64,000 nt of DNA from the NCBI GenBank assembly GCA_963601185.1, contig CAVCEE010000001.1, positions 124,001-188,000 on the forward strand, written 5' to 3'. A program made the position numbers and the translations under genes. The notes below the pieces were generated by a model. It saw only the letters and a program-made list of their open reading frames with translations, did no database searches and had not been told where the DNA came from. This document shows, piece after piece, positions 42,721 to 49,233 of the stretch; the first letter of the stretch is position 1; each line of letters opens with the position of its first letter. The DNA comes from Limisoma sp963601185. GTDB lineage: Bacteria > Bacteroidota > Bacteroidia > Bacteroidales > Muribaculaceae.

Positions 42721-42728
42721 AGCGCGCG

Positions 42729-42745
42729 CCGTAGTGGGTGCCGCC
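42729..42745 (-). repeat. Dispersed element fragment upstream of uvrC
   Basis: CCGTAGTGGGTGCCGCC is the exact reverse complement of 44828-44844. The two copies flank uvrC as inverted repeats. Confidence 0.65.
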
Positions 42746-42797
42746 CACACCATCTCGTTTTTGCCTTGAGATTCTTTGCAGACTCGCAAAATTTTGG

Positions 42798-42805
42798 CAT
42801 ATTTG
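42798..42805 (+). promoter_or_regulatory. Promoter of uvrC
   Basis: CATATTTG is a one-mismatch match to TAnnTTTG. It has TTTG at 42775-42778 with a 19-bp spacer, the best -33/-7 pair in the window. The ATG at 42827 follows 21 bp later. Confidence 0.6.
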
Positions 42806-42826
42806 CATTATCAGCAACGAGAAATT

Positions 42827-44632
42827 ATGAACGACGTTTTACGACAAAAGATAAGTATGCTCCCCGAGAAGCCCGGCTGCTATCTCTACTACGACAAGGC
42901 TGGCACGGTGATTTATGTGGGCAAGGCGAAGAAACTCAAACGCCGCGTTTCCTCCTATTTCAACCGTGTTCACGACTCTGTGAAGACCAATGTGCTGGTG
43001 GCAAACATCGTCGATATGCGCTACATCGTGGTGGATAGCGAGGACGATGCCCTGCACCTCGAAAACAGCCTTATCAAGGAGTACAAACCGCGCTACAACA
43101 TCCTGCTGAAGGATGACAAGTCGTATCCGTGGATATGCGTCACCAACGAACTCTATCCGCGCGTTTTTCTCACTCGCGACGTCACTCGCAAGGGCGGTCG
43201 TTACTATGGTCCGTATGCCAGCGTTTCGGTGGTGCGCACGATGCTCGAACTGCTCAAGGAACTCTTTCCGCTGCGGTCGTGCCGGTGGCCAATTACGGCG
43301 GAAAGTGTAGACCGCCGCTCTGTCCGAGTGTGCCTGGAATACCACATCCACAACTGCGAGGGCTGCTGCGAGGGTAGGGTGTCGCCTGAGGTCTACGGCG
43401 AGTATGTCGCACAGGTGAAACACATCCTTGGCGGCGACACACAGGCGGTGTCGGACTACCTCGTTGCGGAGATGCAGCGACTTGCCGCCGAACTCCGTTT
43501 TGAGGAGGCGCAGGAACTGAAGCGGAAGTACCAGACCATTGAACGCTACAAGGCGAAATCGGTGGTGGTGAGTGCCGCGGAAACCAATATCGACGTCTAT
43601 TCCTACGAGCCCGACGACAATTTTGCTTTTGTCAACTATATGCACGTGCGCCACGGCTCGGTGGTGCAGTGTGCCACCTTTGAATTCCGCAAAAAACTCG
43701 ACGAGACACCCGAGCAGATTCTCTCTTATGCCATCGCCGAAGCGGACGGGAAGTTCGGCAATGCGGCAAAGACGGTGGTCGTGCCGTTCTTGCCCGACTG
43801 CTCGTCGGAAAATCGCGAATTTGTCATTCCTCAGCGCGGCGATAAGCGCCGTCTGCTCGACATCTCCCTACAGAATGCGCGGCAGTACAAGGTGGACAAA
43901 ATCAAGAATGCCGAGAAGTTGAACCCCGAGCAGCGCGTCACCCGGTTGCTTACGCGCATGCAGAAGGATTTCCGCCTCAGCGAACTCCCTCGCCACATCG
44001 AGTGCTTCGACAACTCCAACATCCAAGGCACGAATCCTGTGGCGTCGTGCGTGGTGTTTAAAAACGGCAAACCGTCGAAGCGCGACTACCGCCATTTCAA
44101 CATCAAGACGGTGGAGGGACCAGATGATTTTGCTTCGATGATTGAGGTGCTCACGCGCCGCTACAGCCGCCTACTCGAAGAGGGGCAGCCGCTGCCGCAA
44201 CTGGTGGTGGTCGACGGCGGCAAGGGTCAGTTGAGTTCAGCGGTCGAGGCGTTTGACCGGCTCGGCATCCGGGGCAAGGTTGCACTCGTGGGCATCGCCA
44301 AGCGACTTGAGGAAATCTATTTCCCGGGCGACAGTGTGCCACTGTATATCGACAAAAATTCGGAGTCGCTGAGGGTCATCCAGCAACTCCGCGACGAGGC
44401 TCACCGCTTCGGCATCACTCATCACCGCAACCGCCGCAGCAAGGGGCAGACGGTCTCGGCACTCGACTCGATCAAGGGAGTGGGTGAGAAGACGCGCACC
44501 GCACTGCTGTCGCACTTCAAGAGTCTCAAACGACTTCGCGAAGCCTCGGAGGCTGACGTCGCCGCTGTGGTCGGTCCTGCTAAAGCCCGCACCATCCTCG
44601 CTGCTCTCCAAAGCGACGGCAATGACAAGTAA
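42827..44632 (+). CDS. uvrC: Excinuclease ABC subunit C
   Basis: UvrC makes the two incisions in nucleotide excision repair. The 601-residue protein has the N-terminal GIY-YIG domain (KPGCYLYYDKAGTVIYVGKA), the UvrBC/UVR helical hairpin near RLAAELRFEEAQELKRKYQT, the RNase H-like C-terminal nuclease (HIECFDNSNIQGTNPVAS with its aspartate), and a closing HhH domain (SIKGVGEKTRTALLSHF). The start at 42827 (MNDVLRQKI) is preferred over 42776, which precedes the -7 box. Confidence 0.97.
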   Translation: MNDVLRQKISMLPEKPGCYLYYDKAGTVIYVGKAKKLKRRVSSYFNRVHDSVKTNVLVANIVDMRYIVVDSEDDALHLENSLIKEYKPRYNILLKDDKSYPWICVTNELYPRVFLTRDVTRKGGRYYGPYASVSVVRTMLELLKELFPLRSCRWPITAESVDRRSVRVCLEYHIHNCEGCCEGRVSPEVYGEYVAQVKHILGGDTQAVSDYLVAEMQRLAAELRFEEAQELKRKYQTIERYKAKSVVVSAAETNIDVYSYEPDDNFAFVNYMHVRHGSVVQCATFEFRKKLDETPEQILSYAIAEADGKFGNAAKTVVVPFLPDCSSENREFVIPQRGDKRRLLDISLQNARQYKVDKIKNAEKLNPEQRVTRLLTRMQKDFRLSELPRHIECFDNSNIQGTNPVASCVVFKNGKPSKRDYRHFNIKTVEGPDDFASMIEVLTRRYSRLLEEGQPLPQLVVVDGGKGQLSSAVEAFDRLGIRGKVALVGIAKRLEEIYFPGDSVPLYIDKNSESLRVIQQLRDEAHRFGITHHRNRRSKGQTVSALDSIKGVGEKTRTALLSHFKSLKRLREASEADVAAVVGPAKARTILAALQSDGNDK

Positions 44633-44831
44633 AATCTTCCCATTATCTACCCGAAACTTCGAAAATTGCCGTAAATATTAAATTCTCGCAGATGCATAAT
44701 TTGCGTATTAATCGGGTTGTCAATGGATTAAGTAAAAAATTACCTCACCCGAGCGCCGCTCAGAAAAAATGCGAGTGTTAAAATTTGTGCTTTTGTGCTT
44801 AGATTATTTAATTCATGGACGGTTAGCGGCG

Positions 44832-44920
44832 GCACCCACTACGGGGTGCTTTTCTTTCTCGCTCCTTTGCCCCAGGCTGAAGCCAGGGGTAAGCAATACG
44901 GCGTCACCTACGGGGCGCAC
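44832..44920 (-). repeat. Dispersed modular palindromic element, inverted copy
   Basis: GCACCC...GGGGTGC (44832-44849), CCCCAGGCT-GA-AGCCAGGGG (44870-44889, one arm mismatch), then AATACGGCGTCACCTACGG and GGCGC match the reverse complement of 26684-26766 module by module. It lies in the 483-bp gap between uvrC and dtd. The rest of that gap (44633-44831) is A/T-rich and shows no gene, tRNA or hairpin terminator. Confidence 0.75.
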
Positions 44921-45070
44921 TGCTCTTGCCGTCTGCTTTGACGCGACCTCTCCCTTTTGCGGTGTGATTTTCCGTACATCGAGATTCTGGCTCGGGGCAT
45001 TTCGAGGGCAACATTGACGTGTCTACGCAAATTCCACAAGGCGATGGTGCGTTCCAACGAATGAAATTCG

Positions 45071-45078
45071 TATATTTG
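45071..45078 (+). promoter_or_regulatory. -7 box of dtd
   Basis: TATATTTG matches TAnnTTTG, 37 bp before the ATG at 45116. The dtd, mazG-like and deoC genes follow closely and probably share this promoter. Confidence 0.6.
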
Positions 45079-45115
45079 CAGAAAAGCCGTTTTAAGGCTC
45101 TAATTTCGATTTTCT

Positions 45116-45568
45116 ATGAGAATAGTGATACAACGTGTGCGCGAGGCTTCCGTGTCGATAGCAGGCAATCTGAAAGCCTCTGTGGGCGGCGGCATGATGA
45201 TTCTTGTCGGCGTGGAGCACGACGACACACAGGACGATGTTGACTGGCTGGTGAAGAAGGTGGTCAATCTGCGCATCTTCAACGATGATGCCGGAGTGAT
45301 GAACCGCTCAATCCTTGACGTGGGCGGCGAGATTCTCGTGGTGAGCCAGTTCACCCTCCATGCCTCTACGCGCAAGGGCAACCGCCCCTCCTATATCCGC
45401 GCGGCGCGACCCGAAACGGCTGTGCCGCTCTATCGCGCCTTCATCGACGCCCTTAATGCCCAACTGCCCAAGCCGTGCGGCGAAGGTGAGTTTGGCGCAG
45501 ACATGCAGGTGGCTCTCGTCAACGACGGCCCGGTAACCATCATCATCGACTCTCACCTCAAGGAATAG
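45116..45568 (+). CDS. dtd: D-aminoacyl-tRNA deacylase
   Basis: Dtd hydrolyses D-aminoacyl-tRNAs and glycyl-tRNA-Ala, preventing mischarging. The 150-residue protein begins MRIVIQRVREASVSI. The cross-subunit active site is formed by VSQFTLHASTRKGNRPSY and NDGPVTIIIDS, with the SQFTLxA and GPVT motifs intact. It is followed by the MazG-like gene after 5 bp. Confidence 0.96.
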   Translation: MRIVIQRVREASVSIAGNLKASVGGGMMILVGVEHDDTQDDVDWLVKKVVNLRIFNDDAGVMNRSILDVGGEILVVSQFTLHASTRKGNRPSYIRAARPETAVPLYRAFIDALNAQLPKPCGEGEFGADMQVALVNDGPVTIIIDSHLKE

Positions 45569-45573
45569 GCACT

Positions 45574-45903
45574 ATGACCATCGAAGAAGCGCAACAAACC
45601 GTTGACCGCTGGATACGCACCTACGGCGTGCGCTACTTCAGCGAACTCACCAATATGGCTGTCCTCACCGAGGAGGTGGGCGAGGTGGCGAGAATCATAG
45701 CGCGCCGCTACGGCGACCAGTCGTTCAAGAAGGGCGAAGACCCCGATGCCCTTGCCGACGAACTCGCCGACGTGATGTGGGTGCTCATCTGCATCGCCAA
45801 CCAGACCGGCGTGGACCTCACGGAGGCTTTCCTCAGAAACCTCGAGAAGAAAACCGCGCGCGACAACACGCGCCATCTCAACAATCCGAAATTATCTAAA
45901 TGA
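45574..45903 (+). CDS. MazG-like nucleotide pyrophosphohydrolase
   Basis: A 109-residue all-alpha NTP pyrophosphohydrolase. The metal-binding motif is EEVGEVARII followed by ADELADVMWVLICIAN, the E-x-x-E and E-x-x-D pattern of the MazG fold. It likely degrades non-canonical NTPs or dNTPs to monophosphates. It lies 5 bp after dtd and 14 bp before deoC, an order conserved in Bacteroidales. Confidence 0.9.
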   Translation: MTIEEAQQTVDRWIRTYGVRYFSELTNMAVLTEEVGEVARIIARRYGDQSFKKGEDPDALADELADVMWVLICIANQTGVDLTEAFLRNLEKKTARDNTRHLNNPKLSK

Positions 45904-45917
45904 AAAAATAAAATCCT

Positions 45918-46814
45918 ATGGAAAAAAACAAGCAAGACCGTTACCTGCAAGTGCTCAAGGAGAGCAAGGTGACAACCGACGACAATTTCGTGGCAGCCGA
46001 CGTAAAGGCTATCCTCGACAAGCATTTCGATGAAAACAACAACGTGGAGGTCTACAAGCAGTGCTTCAACTCTATCGACCTTACCACACTCAACTCCACC
46101 GACACCGTTTCGTCGGTCACCAAGTTTGTGGGCCGCGTAAACGATTTCGAGACCGAATATCCTGAACTCCCCAACGTGGCTGCCATCTGCGTCTACCCTA
46201 ATTTCGCGATGGTCGTAAGCGGTGCGCTCGAGGTGTCGGGCGTGCAGAAGGCAGTTGTTGCCGGCTCGTTCCCTTCGTCGCAGACTTTCGTCGAGGTGAA
46301 AACTGCCGAAACTGCCCTCGCCGTTGCTGATGGTGCTACGGAGGTCGACATCGTGTTCAATATGGGGCTCTACTACGACGGACTCTATGAAGAACTCGCC
46401 GACGAGATTGCCGAAATCAAGCATGCTGCACGCGATGCGCGCCTCAAGGTAATCCTCGAGACTGGTGCGCTCAAGTCGGCTCTCGACATCCGCAATGCTG
46501 CCATCCTGTCGATGTATTCAGGTGCGGATTTCATCAAGACATCCACCGGCAAGGTCTATCCGGGTGCTTCGCTTGAGGCTGCCTATGTGATGTGCCACGC
46601 CATCAAGGAGTATTTCGAGAAGACCGGCCGCCGCGTAGGTTTCAAGGTGTCGGGTGGTGTTTCGTCGACCGATGACGCTGTGCGCTACTACACCCTCGTG
46701 CGCGAAATCCTCGGCGAGGAATGGCTCACCAACGAACTCTTCCGCATTGGCACCTCGCGCGCCGCTAACTACATCCTCTCTTCGATTGTAGGCAAGGACG
46801 TGAAGTTCTTCTAA
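45918..46814 (+). CDS. deoC: Deoxyribose-phosphate aldolase
   Basis: DeoC cleaves 2-deoxyribose 5-phosphate to acetaldehyde and glyceraldehyde 3-phosphate in deoxynucleoside catabolism. The 298-residue barrel has the Schiff-base lysine in FIKTSTGK, the second lysine in GFKVSGGVSS, and ATEVDIVFNMG and LKVILETGAL earlier. It is longer than E. coli DeoC (259) through an N-terminal extension. It is the last gene of the dtd-mazG-deoC run and is followed by a long inverted repeat. Confidence 0.95.
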   Translation: MEKNKQDRYLQVLKESKVTTDDNFVAADVKAILDKHFDENNNVEVYKQCFNSIDLTTLNSTDTVSSVTKFVGRVNDFETEYPELPNVAAICVYPNFAMVVSGALEVSGVQKAVVAGSFPSSQTFVEVKTAETALAVADGATEVDIVFNMGLYYDGLYEELADEIAEIKHAARDARLKVILETGALKSALDIRNAAILSMYSGADFIKTSTGKVYPGASLEAAYVMCHAIKEYFEKTGRRVGFKVSGGVSSTDDAVRYYTLVREILGEEWLTNELFRIGTSRAANYILSSIVGKDVKFF

Positions 46815-46836
46815 CGGAATAGCGTAGATAAATCGC

Positions 46837-46900
46837 TTTTGACGGCGTTTTGCGGCTAAAATGAATGCTTGTTCATTCTCGTTGCAAAACGCCGTCAAAA
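46837..46900. repeat. 17-bp perfect inverted repeat after deoC
   Basis: TTTTGACGGCGTTTTGC (46837-46853) is exactly complementary to GCAAAACGCCGTCAAAA (46884-46900). The 30-nt loop has its own small hairpin (GAATG...CATTC). There is no U-tract, so it is not a standard terminator; it may be a small mobile or regulatory hairpin. Confidence 0.85.
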
Positions 46901-46911
46901 CGTCTTAAAAT

Positions 46912-46944
46912 GGCTTAAGGCGCAGTGCCGGTGCATACGTTAAA
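46912..46944 (+). repeat. 33-nt dispersed sequence, copy 2
   Basis: It matches 36346-36378 at about 27 of 33 positions in the same orientation and ends GCATACGTTAAA. It lies between the inverted repeat after deoC and the terminator at 46961. Confidence 0.6.
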
Positions 46945-46960
46945 AGAAATTGGGCAAACA

Positions 46961-46998
46961 AAAAAATCGGCGAACCTTCGAAGGCTCGCCGATTTTTT
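46961..46998. terminator. Bidirectional terminator between deoC and the DUF5689 gene
   Basis: AAAAAATCGGCGA and TCGCCGATTTTTT form a perfect 13-bp stem around a loop with its own CCTTCGAAGG pairing. U-tracts occur in both directions, so it can end deoC and the leftward operon. Confidence 0.93.
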
Positions 46999-47016
46999 AT
47001 GTGTGTCTGTAAGGGA

Positions 47017-49185
47017 TTACAGTTTGTAGTCGGTCAACTGGTTCACACCCGGAATCTGGTAGACTGTGGTGAGAGTACCTTTCACCATCACCTTCTTGCC
47101 GAGGTTGCCCGGGTTGTTCTTCAGGTTGATGCCTGTGCGGATTGTACCGGTAGGAAGACCTACTGCGATGCACTTTGTAACGTCGGTTTCCGATGCCGAT
47201 TCAGCGATGAGCACGTTGAGATCGTTCGCTCCGTCGGCAGTGAATTTTGCCGATGTCGACGCGTTGACGCCACTTGAGTAGCCCACGATGTAGCCGGTCA
47301 CCCATTTGTCTGAGCCAGTCACGCCGCCGAGCACGTCGGTTGCGGTGTAAGGCTTGCTCTCAGAGCCGTCGTTGCCTGTAACCACTGTGCCGCTCTTCTT
47401 GCCCACGAGCACGTTGTCGAAACACCATGTTGCATAGTTGGAGTCGGATGTTGCAGAGTAGCGGAAGCCGATGTAGATTTTGCCGCTGAACTTGCTGAGG
47501 TCGATGTCGCCCGACTTAACCCAGTCTGAGTAGCCGCTTGCCGGAGCAGTGGCGATGTTGCAGTCGAGTTTGGTGCTGGTCGATGCCGATGGGTCGTTGG
47601 AAGTCATCACGTAAACCTCAAATTTTGAAGTTGTGCTGCTGTAGCCGTTCACCTGAGTGTCGAAACTCATCACCTTGTCTTGAACCTTGTCGAGATCGAT
47701 ACAAGGAGTAATCAGCCAAGTGTCGAACGGCGCTGTGCCTTTGTAGCCCGATGCTGTTGCGTAGACGTTGCCGCTGAATGTGCGCATCGACCAAGTCTTG
47801 TTGCCGCTCGGTGTCTGCAGTGTCCAGCCTTCGCCGAGGAGGTTGCTGTCGGCAATGTCGATGTAGCCGTCGCTGCCGGCGTTCCAGGTCTCGAAGTTCT
47901 GGTCAATTGATGTAACAGAGGCACTGCTGCTGAACACGAATTCACTATCTGTGCCGTTGTTGCCCGTTACTGCTGTCATGCCGTAGGTCTTGCCAAGCAC
48001 GCCCTGGAGGTTAATCTCGCTGCCGAGGTTGTCAGGAGTGTCGGCGAGGTTGGCCTTGGTGCGGAGCGATGAGCCCTGCGGAAGGTCGATGACGATACAC
48101 TTGGTGTAGTCGCGTTCTGTTGCGGCATCGGCAATAACGAGAGTGTTAGGCAATGTAAACGGTGCTGCCCACTCGATGTCGCTGCTGCTCTTCACTTCCG
48201 ATACGCCCGGTGCTACGGCACCTACGATATAGCCGTGTGTCCATACTGTCTTGGTCGAACCGCTTGCCTGTGCTGCGATGGCCTCTGCAACGGTGAGAGG
48301 GTTACCCTTTGTGCCGCTCTGCTTCTCGAAGATGCAGTCGTTGAGGTCGCGGACGGTCAACTGCCAAGCGTTGTTGAAGTAGCCGAGGATACCCACGATT
48401 GAAACGTCGCCCTCAGGCAGTGTTTCGTAGTAGAAGTTGGAGTAACCGCTTGTGCGCACTGCGATGGTAGCGTTGCCATCGGTGAGGTTCTGCGACACTG
48501 TTGTCTGGTAACTTGCCCACGTATCCTTGCCGCCGTTCACGAAGTGCACGCCGTCAAAGCGCACGAGTTGGCTCTGGTATTTGCGGATGCCCTCGTCGTC
48601 GGTCGGAAGTGCGCCGATGGTGGTTACGATAGTGTCAACCTTCTCCGGCTGTGGAAGACCGTTGAGTTGTGCGTGCTGCTTGAAGAATTCGAGCGGCATG
48701 AAGGTGGTCTGCCAGCCATAGGTGCTGCTGTAGTCAGGCAAGCCCAACTGTTGCAGACCTGAATATTTGCCGATATACATGTCGGTAGCGTCGATCACAA
48801 CCTCCTGACCGTAGCGGTAAGAGGTGTAGAGGCTGTTGGCGTTGATGCTCAGCGTGAGGCTCGCAGGTGCTGCGTTGGGAGCGGCTGGATCCACGTAAGT
48901 GTCTTGGATAACAAGGTTCTTGTAGATGTTGCCCGACTCGTCCGACGAGGTTACGCGGCCCTTGATGATGTAGTGCTCCTTGGTGGCGGCGTTCTTGTAG
49001 CCGATGGTGTCGACGCAGTTGGCTGCCGACTGCCAGTATGCTGCCTTGAGGTCTGCGATTGATGTGTTGGCTTCGATAGTCGCCACCGGGCCGACCAATG
49101 GAGGAGTATCCCAGTTGTCGTCACAACTTGTGAATCCGAGTGATGCGAAAATCAATGCCGTTAGATATAACTTGGAATGTTTCAT
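47017..49185 (-). CDS. DUF5689/choice-of-anchor lipoprotein
   Basis: A 722-residue lipoprotein with a signal ending in FTSC (cysteine near residue 21). An N-terminal DUF5689 OB-fold-like region spans about 35-290 (IIKGRVTSSDESGNIYKNL). A DUF6359-type module follows (about 295-420, with NPLTVAEAIAAQ). A choice-of-anchor J jelly roll is at about 430-605 (NFETWN...GWTL, WLITPCIDLD, WCFDNVLVG). A second copy of the first module closes the protein (about 610-722). It is the last gene of a leftward operon with a TonB-dependent receptor and an endonuclease/phosphatase. It probably is the surface-exposed partner of the receptor and binds its substrate. Confidence 0.82.
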   Translation of the reverse strand: MKHSKLYLTALIFASLGFTSCDDNWDTPPLVGPVATIEANTSIADLKAAYWQSAANCVDTIGYKNAATKEHYIIKGRVTSSDESGNIYKNLVIQDTYVDPAAPNAAPASLTLSINANSLYTSYRYGQEVVIDATDMYIGKYSGLQQLGLPDYSSTYGWQTTFMPLEFFKQHAQLNGLPQPEKVDTIVTTIGALPTDDEGIRKYQSQLVRFDGVHFVNGGKDTWASYQTTVSQNLTDGNATIAVRTSGYSNFYYETLPEGDVSIVGILGYFNNAWQLTVRDLNDCIFEKQSGTKGNPLTVAEAIAAQASGSTKTVWTHGYIVGAVAPGVSEVKSSSDIEWAAPFTLPNTLVIADAATERDYTKCIVIDLPQGSSLRTKANLADTPDNLGSEINLQGVLGKTYGMTAVTGNNGTDSEFVFSSSASVTSIDQNFETWNAGSDGYIDIADSNLLGEGWTLQTPSGNKTWSMRTFSGNVYATASGYKGTAPFDTWLITPCIDLDKVQDKVMSFDTQVNGYSSTTSKFEVYVMTSNDPSASTSTKLDCNIATAPASGYSDWVKSGDIDLSKFSGKIYIGFRYSATSDSNYATWCFDNVLVGKKSGTVVTGNDGSESKPYTATDVLGGVTGSDKWVTGYIVGYSSGVNASTSAKFTADGANDLNVLIAESASETDVTKCIAVGLPTGTIRTGINLKNNPGNLGKKVMVKGTLTTVYQIPGVNQLTDYKL

Positions 49186-49233
49186 CTTGATATTTCGTTT
49201 TTTGATTTTTTTTACTTTGGTTGTTTTTTGCGG

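Noticed and set aside
42155..42817. Proline/serine-rich reading frames on the minus strand between apt and uvrC
   Set aside because: All three frames are open because the strand is pyrimidine-rich and cannot form stop codons. The longest overlaps the apt 3' end and its terminator, and no promoter or family signal is seen.
44633..44831. tRNA or small RNA gene in the uvrC-dtd gap
   Set aside because: No cloverleaf, CCA-adjacent acceptor or promoter could be found by eye; only A/T-rich sequence before the dispersed element.
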